From NCBI GenBank assembly GCA_943788825.1, contig CALSRT010000006.1, forward strand, positions 62,001 through 126,000: DNA of 64,000 bases. The letters run 5' to 3'. How positions within the stretch are numbered: position 1 is the first letter of the stretch; each line of letters begins with the position of its first letter. The DNA comes from UBA4582 sp002389265 (GTDB lineage Bacteria; Pseudomonadota; Gammaproteobacteria; Pseudomonadales; Azotimanducaceae). Below the pieces are notes generated by a model. It was not told where the DNA came from and did not search any database. It saw nothing but the letters and a program-made list of their open reading frames with translations. Below, one piece after another: positions 35,464 to 45,050 of the stretch. The position numbers and the translations under genes were made by a program.

Positions 35464-36674
35464 GTCTGCAAGTACCCTGGTTTATTGGCGTGCGTTATAA
35501 CGGCAGTCGATCGGGTCAGGGCTATCTGTCGTTTATTTCTCGGGTTTCCTTGTTCGGTCTGGCTTTGGGTGTCATCGCGCTAACGGTGGTTGTCTCGGTG
35601 ATGAATGGGTTTGATACCCAGTTGAGATATCGAATTCTGGGGGTCGTGCCGCACCTGGTCGTTGATACCCAAGACAGTGCAACGTTGAACAAATTCCTGG
35701 ATCATCAGCCTGATGTTGTCGCCCATGGTTTATTTCAGCAGCGACAGGGCATGATTATGGGGCGAGCAGCGAACAAGTTGGTTGCGGTCTATGGCATTCT
35801 GCCGTCGATTGAATCTCGAATGTCGGTCATTGACCGTCACCTGATTGACGCCTCGTTGAGTGATTTGGCGAGTGGCTCCAACCGGGCATTACTGGGCCGG
35901 CCGTTGGCCTATCAAATGGGCTTGCTACCTGGCGATCAATTTACATTGATTATTCCTGAGCCTGGTCCGGGAGGTAATACGATCACACCAAAGCTGGCGA
36001 GACTCAGAGTCGCTGGTTATTTTGAGCTGGATTCCGAATTAGACTACGGTTTGGTGCTCCTGCACCTCGATGATTTGAAGGTGATATCGGGGGATACTTC
36101 GGAGCAAGTGCGAGTCACACTCGATAATGTTTTTTTGACGAGCGTGATCTCTGGAGCCATCAAGTCAGCACTCGGCGAGCATCGCATCCAGGACTGGACC
36201 AGTGAGTTTGGTGACTTCTTTGAGACCGTCAAGATGGAAAAGGTCATGATGTTCTTGTTGTTGACGCTGATCGTCGCGATCGCCGCCTTCAATATTGTCT
36301 CTGGTCTGAGCATGATGGTGAAAGAAAAATCTAGTGACATAGCGGTTTTGCGAACCTTAGGATTATCGTCTCGGCAGGTTATGCAGATATTTATGATTCA
36401 GGGTAGCCTGGTGGGCGCCGCAGGCGTGTTGCTGGGCTTGTTGGTTGGCGTTCCGTTAGCGTGGTATGTCCCAGAAGTCGTTGGCTTTTTCGAGGCACTG
36501 TTTGGTGGCAAGGTGCTGGCGGGTACTTACTTCAGTGCGGTGCCGACAGACGTCAGATGGATAGATATTCTGGTGATTGCTTGCGTGTCGTTATCGATAG
36601 CTATTTTAGCGACGATCTACCCCGCGTATCGCGCATCGAAATTACTGCCTGCCGAAATACTGCGGCACGAATAA
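35460..36674 (+). CDS. lolE: Lipoprotein-releasing system permease LolE
   Basis: The 404-residue membrane protein has one N-terminal helix ('LFGLALGVIALTVVVSVMNGF' region), a large periplasmic loop and three C-terminal helices of the FtsX permease type ('MMFLLLTLIVAIAAFNIVSGL' region), ending in 'PAEILRHE'. It pairs with LolC around LolD. The start is an unusual TTG overlapping the lolD stop as TTGA, with GAGG upstream; this is the only plausible start close to the family N terminus. Confidence 0.93.
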   Translation: MSLQVPWFIGVRYNGSRSGQGYLSFISRVSLFGLALGVIALTVVVSVMNGFDTQLRYRILGVVPHLVVDTQDSATLNKFLDHQPDVVAHGLFQQRQGMIMGRAANKLVAVYGILPSIESRMSVIDRHLIDASLSDLASGSNRALLGRPLAYQMGLLPGDQFTLIIPEPGPGGNTITPKLARLRVAGYFELDSELDYGLVLLHLDDLKVISGDTSEQVRVTLDNVFLTSVISGAIKSALGEHRIQDWTSEFGDFFETVKMEKVMMFLLLTLIVAIAAFNIVSGLSMMVKEKSSDIAVLRTLGLSSRQVMQIFMIQGSLVGAAGVLLGLLVGVPLAWYVPEVVGFFEALFGGKVLAGTYFSAVPTDVRWIDILVIACVSLSIAILATIYPAYRASKLLPAEILRHE

Positions 36675-36718
36675 GTCAACGTGAAGGTGAGATGGGGGAC
36701 GGTTATCTCGCCGTCAGT

Positions 36719-37240
36719 TTATAGCGGTTTTTTCTTGCGCTGGTTTCGCTGGGTCCAATCTTTCGACACCCGCCAACGCCAGTAGAGCCTGACACCAATA
36801 AAGCCCAACAGCCCAAAAGTCGCGCCAGTGACTAGGGAGCCCAATAACAGCGGTTGCCAAACAGTGGCAATCTGCCCGGACAGCCATTCCCAGGAAAGGC
36901 TGATGTGTTTGACCTTTTCATCGTGGCCAAGCAGAAAAGTGCCGACTCGATAAGTGGCGTAAAACATGGCTGGAATGGTTAATGGGTTGCTGATCCAGAT
37001 CAAGCCAATGGCCAGCGGGATATTTGCGCCGATCCACACACACAATAGAACGCCTGGAATCATCTGAAACGGTATTGGTAGGAAACAGCAAAATCCGCCG
37101 ATAAGCACCGCATAGGACACCGAATGACGATTAAAATGCCATAAGTTATTGGCAAAGATGAACTCTCCAAGAAAGCGCAGAGACTTCTGGCCGCGGAGAT
37201 GATCTCTGGTGGGTAAGTACTTCTTCAACAGGTCTACCAA
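36719..37240 (-). CDS. DUF2062 membrane protein
   Basis: The 173-residue protein matches the DUF2062 family: 'HFNRHSVSYAVLIGGFCCF' (partial) and 'PIPFQMIPG' lead into two to three membrane helices. Function of the family is unknown; in gammaproteobacteria it is often found near comEC/exbBD-msbA-like genes, as here beside comEC. It converges on lolE with 44 nt between stops and is divergent from comEC. Confidence 0.88.
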   Translation of the reverse strand: MVDLLKKYLPTRDHLRGQKSLRFLGEFIFANNLWHFNRHSVSYAVLIGGFCCFLPIPFQMIPGVLLCVWIGANIPLAIGLIWISNPLTIPAMFYATYRVGTFLLGHDEKVKHISLSWEWLSGQIATVWQPLLLGSLVTGATFGLLGFIGVRLYWRWRVSKDWTQRNQRKKKPL

Positions 37241-37365
37241 GTGACTATGCGCGGGGTATTATGCGCATAATTAAAAGTAAATCCAGTCGATAAATCAAGG
37301 TCTGGTAGGTTAGGAGGCTGTTTGCTTACCCGTAGCCTATCCGCTCACCGACAGAGTCACGGGTC

Positions 37366-39714
37366 ATGGCTGCTTCTGCCGTGAGCATAAGCAGCATAGA
37401 ACAGACCGAAATGGGTCCGTTCATGAATCTCTCTATTCTCACGTGCGTCATTGGCACGATCATCGCTGTGCGTCTGCCCGTTCTACCTGACCTGGAATTG
37501 CTTGGCTGGGGGTTGCCCGTGGCGTTGCTGGGCGTTTTTTATCCTCGACCCAGACCTTTGGTTGCGTTCTATCTCGGGCTTTACTTCGGGCTAATCAATT
37601 TGGATGCGAGCCTGACATCTCGACTGCCAACTGAGTGGGCGGGGCAACCCTTGGAAGTCCGGGGTACTGTGATGTCCCTGCCAGAATACCGGGATCGTCT
37701 GGTACGGTTTCGGTTTCGCATTGATCGTTGTCAGCCCTGCCGCAAGCCTCTGGCGGTGAGCCTCTCTCTGTATGGTGCTCCGCAGATTCGAGCTGGCGAA
37801 CGTTGGCGGTTGGTCGTGCGGCTGAATCGTCCCAGGGGCTCCGTCAATCCTGGTTTGTTCGATTATCAGGCCTGGTTATTGGCTCAGGGTATCGATGCCA
37901 CTGGCTATGTCCTCGAGGGTGAGCGGCTCAGTGATAGTCTGGATGCGCCTCACCATCAGCTGCGGGGATGGCTGCGAATGCGACTGCAGACAGCAATGCC
38001 AAAGAGCCAGCTTGATGGTTTACTCTTGGCGCTGAGCCTGGGCGAGAGTGGCCAAATAACGCCGAGCCAATGGCGGGTTTTATCGGCGACCGGTACCAAT
38101 CACTTACTTATTATTTCTGGACTGCATGTGGGGCTGGTGGCAGCACTATGTTTGACGCTATTTTCTTGGTTGTTACGCCGCCTGCCGTACTCTAGGGCTT
38201 GGGCCTTCAGCCTGACGGTTTTGGTCGTTACAGGCTATGGCAGCCTTGCGGGATTGGGCTTGCCGGTACAAAGAGCGCTCATGATGCTGATTTGCGCGTC
38301 GCTGCTGCTTATGCTGAGACGTCACGTCACTCCGCTGAGCCTTTGGTGTGTTGCTTTGTTGCTGGTCAGTCTGATCAATCCCCTGGCAAGTTTGACGACC
38401 GGGTTCTGGTTATCCTTCGGTGCGGTGTTTATCCTTATCTATGGTTTTGCCGGTAGAACGCCACAACCTGGTTCGACGGGAGTTATCGGCAATTTGCGGG
38501 CCTGGCTTGGGAGCCTGCTGCGGTCTCAGTGGCTGGTGTTTTTTGGTATGGGTCCGTTGCTGCTGTATTTCGTCGGTCAGCTCGCTGGCCTGGCATTTGT
38601 AGCTAACCTGGTGGCAATACCGCTGGTGAGTCTGGTGATTGTGCCGTTATTGCTCCTGGCGCTGATTGCTGTGCCCGTGAGTCTCGATTTGACTGCCTTG
38701 ATATTAGGCACGGCCGAGGCTGTGCTGCACTATCTGTGGCTTTATCTTGAGGCCATTGCTGGCCTGAACTGGGTTTATTACGCCGCTGAGCCGAACCTCG
38801 GACTGTTGCTGTTGGGTTTTGTCGGCGCCTTGGTCGTGTTGCAACCTGCCGGCTTCCTGCCGCGTTGGCCCGGCTTGCTGTTGATGTTACCCATGATCAT
38901 AAATCCCGTGCCGAGGGCCCTGGCGCCGGGGGAAGCTGAAATTACCGTATTAGATGTCGGGCAGGGTTTGAGTGTTGTCGTGCGGAGTCATGGCGGCAGC
39001 GTGCTCTATGATGCTGGGCCAAGTTTCAGTGATCGGTTTGATGCGGGTGAACAAATCGTGACGCCCTATCTGCGCCAACAGGGAATCCATATGCTGGAGG
39101 CCATGATCGTCAGCCATAATGACCAAGATCATGCGGGTGGTGCAGCGGCGGTGATGGCTAATTTTGCGGTGGCGCGATCGTATTTTGGTGAACCACCACG
39201 GCCAGGCACGGCGATTCCAGCCCTTGGTGCTCAGCATGCTAACTGCGGTGCGGCTAGGCAATGGCAGCAGGGCGGTGTGAGATTTAGCCTGCTGGGCGTT
39301 GGCGGGTCAACGCCGCTGTCGGCGAATAACCAGTCTTGCTTGTTGTTAGTCGAGGCGGCTGGATTTTCTGTCCTGATACCAGGGGACATTGAAAGCGAGA
39401 CCGAGCTTGCGTTGCTCGATTTGACCGCCCACCAGGCGCTACCCCGAGTAGACGTGCTGATAGCACCGCATCACGGTAGCCTGACGTCGTCTCACCCGGC
39501 ATTCCTGAATCGTCTTAAACCGAGTGCCGTCATTGTCTCGGCGGGTTATCGGAATCGCTTTGCTCACCCCCATGCTCAAATTTTGGCCAGATATCAGGCT
39601 CGATCAATGCAAGTGTTCAACACTGCCAACGATGGTGCCATCATCATCAGGTTGGGGAAATCTTTAGAAATCCAGCGGACCCGGAATGCAGTGCGAAGAA
39701 TCTGGTATGATTGA
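37366..39714 (+). CDS. comEC: DNA internalisation competence protein ComEC/Rec2
   Basis: The 782-residue polytopic protein has an N-terminal DUF4131 domain, the Competence membrane domain ('LSATGTNHLLIISGLHVGL' region, about 240-500) and a C-terminal metallo-beta-lactamase-like domain with 'SHNDQDHAGG' and 'IAPHHGS' (about 525-760). ComEC forms the inner-membrane channel for single-stranded DNA during natural transformation, and the C-terminal domain may degrade the other strand. Start is uncertain: ATGs at 37366, 37411 and 37423 are possible; none has a strong ribosome-binding site. No other competence gene is in the window. Confidence 0.92.
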   Translation: MAASAVSISSIEQTEMGPFMNLSILTCVIGTIIAVRLPVLPDLELLGWGLPVALLGVFYPRPRPLVAFYLGLYFGLINLDASLTSRLPTEWAGQPLEVRGTVMSLPEYRDRLVRFRFRIDRCQPCRKPLAVSLSLYGAPQIRAGERWRLVVRLNRPRGSVNPGLFDYQAWLLAQGIDATGYVLEGERLSDSLDAPHHQLRGWLRMRLQTAMPKSQLDGLLLALSLGESGQITPSQWRVLSATGTNHLLIISGLHVGLVAALCLTLFSWLLRRLPYSRAWAFSLTVLVVTGYGSLAGLGLPVQRALMMLICASLLLMLRRHVTPLSLWCVALLLVSLINPLASLTTGFWLSFGAVFILIYGFAGRTPQPGSTGVIGNLRAWLGSLLRSQWLVFFGMGPLLLYFVGQLAGLAFVANLVAIPLVSLVIVPLLLLALIAVPVSLDLTALILGTAEAVLHYLWLYLEAIAGLNWVYYAAEPNLGLLLLGFVGALVVLQPAGFLPRWPGLLLMLPMIINPVPRALAPGEAEITVLDVGQGLSVVVRSHGGSVLYDAGPSFSDRFDAGEQIVTPYLRQQGIHMLEAMIVSHNDQDHAGGAAAVMANFAVARSYFGEPPRPGTAIPALGAQHANCGAARQWQQGGVRFSLLGVGGSTPLSANNQSCLLLVEAAGFSVLIPGDIESETELALLDLTAHQALPRVDVLIAPHHGSLTSSHPAFLNRLKPSAVIVSAGYRNRFAHPHAQILARYQARSMQVFNTANDGAIIIRLGKSLEIQRTRNAVRRIWYD

Positions 39715-39771
39715 CCCAGTGCACATCGCTGCATTAATAGTCTTCTAATCCGATCTAATTGAGTAAAACAA

Positions 39772-40635
39772 ATGAGTGATGTGCTACGGGCGCTGATAGG
39801 ACAATTGAATCTTGAGCCCATCGAATTGAATATGTTTCGCGGTTTGACGACTAACACTGGGCAACCACGAGTATTTGGCGGTCAGGTCATTGCACAAGCC
39901 CTAATGGCGGCTGCCAGAACCGTTGAGGGCAGACATTGTCATTCATTGCACGGCTATTTTTTGCGACCTGGCGATCCGAAACTGCCGATTATCTATGATG
40001 TTGACAGAATTCGTGATGGTAAGAGCTTTACAACGCGAAGGGTGGTGGCGATTCAAAAGGGCGAAGCGATATTCAATATGTCTGCATCCTTTCAAGTTGC
40101 CGAAGCAGGGCTGAATCACCAGGCAGAAATGCCACAGGTTCCGGCTCCCGAGGATTGCCCTGGTGATGAGGAGATGTTTTCTGGGTCGTCTATTGATGCT
40201 TGGCCGGCTGAAATGCAACGTCTGATGGCGATGCGGCCGATTGAAATTCGTCGGGTCGAGCCCTACAGCTTTGTCAAGCCGGTAAAGCGCCCACCACATC
40301 AGCAGGTATGGATGCGCGCGCGGGGCAGCGTTGATGCCGACCAGGTATTGCACCAGAGTCTATTGGCTTATGCCTCTGATATGGGCATTTTGAGCACATC
40401 AACTTTGCCTCATGGCAAGTCATTCCTGAGCGGTCTGATGACCGCCAGTTTGGACCATGCCATGTGGTTTCATCGGCCGATCGATGTTACTGAGTGGCAT
40501 TTGTTCGTCCAAGATAGTCCTGCAGCCGCCGGTTCTCGCGGTTTTAATCGGGGCATGATGTTCACTCAAGCAGGTGAATTGGTCGCGTCGGTAGCTCAGG
40601 AAGGCTTAATGCGAGAGTTGGATCAAGCCCAGTAA
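39772..40635 (+). CDS. tesB: Acyl-CoA thioesterase II
   Basis: The 287-residue double-hot-dog enzyme hydrolyses medium- to long-chain acyl-CoA. Family motifs include 'GGQVIAQALMAA', 'HSLHGYFLRPGD', 'SFTTRRVVAIQKG', 'DMGILSTSTLPHG' (with the Asp of the catalytic network) and 'HAMWFHRP'. Full length for TesB. It stands alone between comEC and the pst operon. Confidence 0.95.
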   Translation: MSDVLRALIGQLNLEPIELNMFRGLTTNTGQPRVFGGQVIAQALMAAARTVEGRHCHSLHGYFLRPGDPKLPIIYDVDRIRDGKSFTTRRVVAIQKGEAIFNMSASFQVAEAGLNHQAEMPQVPAPEDCPGDEEMFSGSSIDAWPAEMQRLMAMRPIEIRRVEPYSFVKPVKRPPHQQVWMRARGSVDADQVLHQSLLAYASDMGILSTSTLPHGKSFLSGLMTASLDHAMWFHRPIDVTEWHLFVQDSPAAAGSRGFNRGMMFTQAGELVASVAQEGLMRELDQAQ

Positions 40636-40670
40636 AGGCTTGCAGGTCAATAAATTCGCTACCTTTAGAA

Positions 40671-40726
40671 TCTTAACCTTTCTTTAATTTCATCTTTGCT
40701 GAATCTTTACGCTTCTCGACTTAAAT
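40671..40726 (+). promoter_or_regulatory. Pho-box-like promoter of pstS
   Basis: TCTTT-type repeats recur at 40681, 40693 and 40704, i.e. with 12- and 11-nt periods, like the 11-bp repeats bound by PhoB. The last ends about 10 nt before TTAAAT (40721-40726), a plausible -10, which is the spacing of Pho boxes that replace the -35. The repeats differ from the E. coli CTGTCAT consensus, so this is a candidate. Confidence 0.5.
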
Positions 40727-40756
40727 GTGTGGACTTTAAGACAAGCGAGATTCTAC

Positions 40757-41749
40757 ATGCGGAAGTTGATCCTGTTAGCGGTTATGACGACTTTCATGGT
40801 TGGTTGCGGTGAGCCTGCAGTCGACAACATCAGGCCTAGTGTTGATGAACAAGGGAGTCTCAGCGGCAAGGTCCAGCTTGATGGATCGAGCACGGTGTTT
40901 CCTATCAGCGAAGCGGTCGCCGAGGACTTTGGTGCAGTTGCGCCGCAGGTCAGAGTGACAGTGGGCGTATCCGGCACTGGTGGTGGCTTCAAGAAGTTTG
41001 CTAACCAGGAAATTGACATCAGTGACGCATCCAGGCCAATTAAAGCTTCCGAAGCGGCGAAAGCTGTTGCTGCTGGAATAGAGTTTATTGAATTACCAGT
41101 TGCCTATGACGGTATTTCTTTGGTGGTTAGCCTGGAAAACGACTGGGTTGATTATTTGACCGTGGCTGAACTGAACCAAATCTGGCAGCCTGACAGCACA
41201 GTAATGACCTGGAAAGATGTTCGCCTTGAGTGGCCTGCGGAAACCATTCGCTTGTATGGCCCAGGTACAGACTCAGGTACCTTCGACTACTTTACCGGTG
41301 TGGTGAATGGCAAGGAGCAAGCCTCGCGCGGTGACTTCACAGCGAGTGAGGATGATAACGTTTTAGTACAGGGGATCTCTGGAGATAAATATTCTCTGGG
41401 ATATTTCGGCTTCGCTTATTACATCGAAAATGCGGACAAGCTTCGAGCTGTCCCAATTTTGGGTCCAGATGGTATCGTTGCTCCAACGGTGGCCACTATC
41501 AATAATGGTACCTATGCGCCACTTTCCCGGCCGATTTTTATCTATGTAAACAAGTCTGCCTTGGATCGACCAGAAGTGGTCGGATTTGTTGATTATTACC
41601 TAGAAAATGCCGGCAAGCTTGCGGGTGAGGTGGGCTACATTGCATTGCCAGCGTCAGTTTACCAAGCCGCAAAAGATCGGGTTGCGCAAAAAATCACGGG
41701 CAGCGCCTATCTACCAGATTCAACCTTGAGCAAGTTAGTAGGTCAGTAA
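40757..41749 (+). CDS. pstS: Phosphate ABC transporter substrate-binding lipoprotein PstS
   Basis: The 330-residue protein captures phosphate and hands it to PstCA. A lipoprotein signal ends 'FMVGC', so ATG 40757 is chosen over an upstream start. Binding-site segments are 'DGSSTVFPISEA', 'GVSGTGGGFKKF', 'DISDASRPI' and 'GPGTDSGTFDYF'. It heads the pstSCAB-phoU operon. A hairpin in the pstS-pstC gap may lower expression of the membrane genes relative to PstS. Confidence 0.96.
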   Translation: MRKLILLAVMTTFMVGCGEPAVDNIRPSVDEQGSLSGKVQLDGSSTVFPISEAVAEDFGAVAPQVRVTVGVSGTGGGFKKFANQEIDISDASRPIKASEAAKAVAAGIEFIELPVAYDGISLVVSLENDWVDYLTVAELNQIWQPDSTVMTWKDVRLEWPAETIRLYGPGTDSGTFDYFTGVVNGKEQASRGDFTASEDDNVLVQGISGDKYSLGYFGFAYYIENADKLRAVPILGPDGIVAPTVATINNGTYAPLSRPIFIYVNKSALDRPEVVGFVDYYLENAGKLAGEVGYIALPASVYQAAKDRVAQKITGSAYLPDSTLSKLVGQ

Positions 41750-41776
41750 CATCTCATCCTTTGTCCCTTATTGAAA

Positions 41777-41806
41777 CTGGCTCTTTCGCCCTAGCGAAGG
41801 AGCCGG
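41777..41806 (+). promoter_or_regulatory. Intercistronic hairpin pstS-pstC
   Basis: GGCTCTTTCGC (41779-41789) pairs with GCGAAGGAGCC (41794-41804) with one G-U and extends by two pairs. Without a T run it is more likely an mRNA processing or stability element, or a leaky terminator, setting an excess of PstS over the permease. Confidence 0.6.
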
Positions 41807-41825
41807 TGGGCTGCGAAAAAACACT

Positions 41826-42725
41826 ATGACATTACTGGCTGCTTCAAAGTACCGATGGGGAGAGGCGATTCTTCGTCAGCTATTCTTTGTGTGTGCTTTT
41901 ATCTCTGTACTAACCACTGTGATTGTTATCGGCATATTGGCGGTTGAAACCAGCAGTTTTTTTGAGGAGGTCTCGGTTACAGATTTTCTTTTTGGTACCG
42001 AGTGGCGACCATTACTTGAGCCCAAGGCTTACGGCATTCTGCCGCTGCTCGGGGGTACTATGTTGATCGTGGTCGGGTCTTCTATCGTCGCCCTGCCAGT
42101 GGGTTTAGCCTGTGCTGTGTACCTGAGTGAGTATGCCAGTGATCGGGCGCGGAATATTATTAAACCGGTACTAGAAGTGCTCGCCGGTATTCCTACGGTT
42201 GTTTATGGCTACTTTGCGATCTCTTTCGTCACCCCGGGATTACGGCTCGTATTCGATGATGTGCAAATTTTCAATGCGGCCAGTGCAGCGATCGTTGTTG
42301 GCGTCATGGTGCTACCGATGGTGGCCTCACTGTGCGACGACGCGCTGCGGTCAGTGCCGTCGAGCCTTCGGGAGGGGGCCTACTCCGTGGGCGCCACATC
42401 CTACGAAGTGACGGCCAGGGTTGTCGTGCCAGCGGCTCTATCGGGTATTTTTGCTGCCTTTGTCTTGGCAGTGTCACGGGCCATCGGCGAAACAATGGCG
42501 GTGACCCTTGCTGCGGGCGCCACACCCAATTTGACCCTAAATCCGCTGGAAAGTATCCAAACCATGACGGCTTATATAGTTCAGGTAAGCCTGGGCGATA
42601 CCCCAAGTGGTGGTTTGGCTTATAAAACCTTGTTTGCTGTTGCTAGCGTGTTGTTCACCATCACGCTGGTGATGAACCTGCTCGCGAATAAGGTGATGCG
42701 GAAATACCAAGAGGTCTATGAGTAA
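41826..42725 (+). CDS. pstC: Phosphate ABC transporter permease PstC
   Basis: The 299-residue inner-membrane protein has about six helices and the ABC permease coupling segment ('SRAIGETMAVTLAAG'). It forms the phosphate channel with PstA. The stop shares bases with the pstA start (TAATG), so the genes are coupled. Family start 'ILRQLFFVCAFISVLTTVIV' is close to the N terminus chosen. Confidence 0.95.
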   Translation: MTLLAASKYRWGEAILRQLFFVCAFISVLTTVIVIGILAVETSSFFEEVSVTDFLFGTEWRPLLEPKAYGILPLLGGTMLIVVGSSIVALPVGLACAVYLSEYASDRARNIIKPVLEVLAGIPTVVYGYFAISFVTPGLRLVFDDVQIFNAASAAIVVGVMVLPMVASLCDDALRSVPSSLREGAYSVGATSYEVTARVVVPAALSGIFAAFVLAVSRAIGETMAVTLAAGATPNLTLNPLESIQTMTAYIVQVSLGDTPSGGLAYKTLFAVASVLFTITLVMNLLANKVMRKYQEVYE

Positions 42726-43618
42726 TGAAGATTAGCCCTTCTACCAACGGCGATTCGTTGGGGCATCGGTCTGCCTCGCTCCGACGTCGACATGTTGTTG
42801 CTTCATTGTTCAAAGCGCTGTGTATTGGCTTTACCCTATTTGCTGTGAGTGTATTGGGTCTGTTGATCGCCCAGGTTGGGGCTGACGGTCTACCTTGGCT
42901 GGATGCACAGTTTCTGAATAACTTTCCATCGCGGTTCCCGGAAAAAGCGGGTGTTAAGTCTGCCTTGTACGGCACACTTTGGGTTGTGAGCTTGACCGCG
43001 CTCATTGCTCTGCCAATGGGGGTGCTGGCTGCAATCTATCTTGAAGACTATGCGCCAGCTTCGAGACTTACTCGAGTTATTGAGATCAATATTGCCAATC
43101 TCGCCGGTGTTCCGTCGATAGTATATGGCATATTAGGGTTGGCGATTTTTGTGCGTTTCTTCGGTCTTGAGCGCAGTGTGCTAGCTGGTGCCATGACAAT
43201 GTCGTTGCTGATTTTGCCAGTCATTATCATCTCATCAAAAGAAGCAATTCGTGCAGTACCTTCTTCCATCCGGCTGGCGGCTTATGCTGTTGGTGCGACC
43301 CAGTGGCAGGTTGTTAGGTCACATGTATTGCCGGCGGCGATTCCGGGTATTTTAACGGGTGTTATTCTCGCCTTGTCAAGGGCGATAGGCGAGACAGCGC
43401 CCTTGATTATGATCGGTGCCCTAACCTACGTTGCGTTTACACCGGAAGGGCCAATGGATGAGTTTACTGCGCTACCCATTCAAATATTTAACTGGGCCTC
43501 GAGGCCTCAAGCGGAATTCCATGAACTTGCGGCCGCCGGTATCATCGTGTTGCTCGCCGTTTTGCTTACCATGAATGCACTGGCTGTGCTCATTCGCTAC
43601 AAAGGAACACAGAAATGA
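42725..43618 (+). CDS. pstA: Phosphate ABC transporter permease PstA
   Basis: The 297-residue partner permease has about six helices and the coupling motif 'SRAIGETAPLIMIGA'. It overlaps pstC by one base and pstB by 4 nt (ATGA), typical of a tightly coupled transporter operon. Confidence 0.95.
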   Translation: MKISPSTNGDSLGHRSASLRRRHVVASLFKALCIGFTLFAVSVLGLLIAQVGADGLPWLDAQFLNNFPSRFPEKAGVKSALYGTLWVVSLTALIALPMGVLAAIYLEDYAPASRLTRVIEINIANLAGVPSIVYGILGLAIFVRFFGLERSVLAGAMTMSLLILPVIIISSKEAIRAVPSSIRLAAYAVGATQWQVVRSHVLPAAIPGILTGVILALSRAIGETAPLIMIGALTYVAFTPEGPMDEFTALPIQIFNWASRPQAEFHELAAAGIIVLLAVLLTMNALAVLIRYKGTQK

Positions 43619-44376
43619 TCAACAGTGAGAACGCAGTACTGGAGGCGCGGGATGTTACGATCCGCTATGGCGGGCATGCCGCGGTAAAGAACGTCAATCT
43701 GTCGATCTATGAAAAGAAAATCACAGCGATAATTGGTCCGTCAGGGTGTGGGAAAAGCACGCTGTTGAGATCATTAAACCGGATGAATGATTTTATCGAT
43801 CATGTTACCCAAGATGGTGAGATTCTTTATCGGGACACGAATTTGTATGACGAAGGTGTCGATCCGGTTGAGGTACGTTTGCATATGGGCATGGTTTTTC
43901 AACGGCCTAACCCGTTTCCTAAATCTATATTCCGCAATGTCGCATGGGGGCCAACGATTAACGGCTTGCCAGGTGATATTAACCTGCGAGTTGAGCGGGC
44001 CTTGAAACAGGCTGCTTTGTGGGAAGAAGTTAAAGATCGCCTAGATGATTCAGCCCTCAATCTTTCCGGTGGCCAGCAGCAACGACTCTGCATTGCTCGG
44101 GCGCTGGCAATGGAGCCGGAGGTCATTTTGATGGACGAGCCCTGCTCGGCACTTGATCCCGTGTCGACGGCGCGGATTGAGGACTTATTGTTTGAACTTA
44201 AACAAAACTACACGATCGTGATTGTTACGCACAACATGCAGCAAGCTTCGCGAGTCTCCGATTACACTGCCTTTATGGAGAGTGGTGCGTTGATTGAGTA
44301 TGGAGATACTGATCAGGTTTTCACGCGACCAAAACAAAAAAGAACCGAAGACTACGTCACAGGGAGGTTTGGCTAA
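43615..44376 (+). CDS. pstB: Phosphate ABC transporter ATP-binding protein PstB
   Basis: The 253-residue ATPase has Walker A 'GPSGCGKST', 'MVFQRPNPFPKSI' (Q loop), signature 'LSGGQQQRLCIARAL', Walker B 'VILMDEPCSALDP' and the switch His in 'VTHNM'. It energises phosphate import and takes part in PhoR signalling with PhoU. phoU starts 5 nt after its stop. Confidence 0.97.
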   Translation: MINSENAVLEARDVTIRYGGHAAVKNVNLSIYEKKITAIIGPSGCGKSTLLRSLNRMNDFIDHVTQDGEILYRDTNLYDEGVDPVEVRLHMGMVFQRPNPFPKSIFRNVAWGPTINGLPGDINLRVERALKQAALWEEVKDRLDDSALNLSGGQQQRLCIARALAMEPEVILMDEPCSALDPVSTARIEDLLFELKQNYTIVIVTHNMQQASRVSDYTAFMESGALIEYGDTDQVFTRPKQKRTEDYVTGRFG

Positions 44377-44381
44377 CGATT

Positions 44382-45050
44382 ATGACTATGCATCTACAAC
44401 GTGACCTGGATAACTTGAGAAAGTCGATTCTGCTACTTGGCGCCAGAGTCGAAGAAAATATTAATCACGCCATCTCCTTGCAGGCGAACAGAGATCTGTC
44501 GATTACAGCGCTGATGCGCGAGGCGGAGGTAGAGATAAACGAAATGGAAGTGACCATTGAGGAGGAGTGCCTCAAGGTGTTGGCCTTGCATCAGCCGGTG
44601 GCGGTAGACCTGCGTTTTATCATTGTTGTGCTGAAAGTCAATAACGACCTTGAGAGAATGGGCGATCAAGCAATCAATGTGCTAGAGCGGATCGAGTTTC
44701 TTGCTCAGTATCCACGTATCGAAGAAAACCTGGAGTTCGGTGCGATGGGGGAGTTAGTCAAGACAATGGTTAAATCCTGCCTGGATGCGTTAGTGAATCA
44801 TGAGGTCGCCCTGGCGAAATCAGTGTGCAAGTTGGACGATGAAGTGGATACTATTCATGCTGCGATGTATGTCAAACTTAGAAGTGTCATGGAGTCTGAT
44901 GCTCGGTTGATCGCGCCGAGTCTGTCATTACTGACTATATCCAGCAACTTCGAACGCATTGCTGATTTGGCGACGAATATAGCCGAGGAGGTCATCTTCA
45001 TGGAGGAAGGAGAAGTGGTGAGGCATAAAACACAAAGAGCCGTAAAGTAA
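44382..45050 (+). CDS. phoU: Phosphate signalling protein PhoU
   Basis: The 222-residue all-helical protein has two PhoU repeats with metal-binding motifs 'NNDLERMGDQAINV' and 'SSNFERIADLATNIAEE'. It links Pst transport to the PhoR/PhoB two-component system and represses it when phosphate is plentiful. phoB and phoR are not beside the operon in this window. Confidence 0.95.
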   Translation: MTMHLQRDLDNLRKSILLLGARVEENINHAISLQANRDLSITALMREAEVEINEMEVTIEEECLKVLALHQPVAVDLRFIIVVLKVNNDLERMGDQAINVLERIEFLAQYPRIEENLEFGAMGELVKTMVKSCLDALVNHEVALAKSVCKLDDEVDTIHAAMYVKLRSVMESDARLIAPSLSLLTISSNFERIADLATNIAEEVIFMEEGEVVRHKTQRAVK

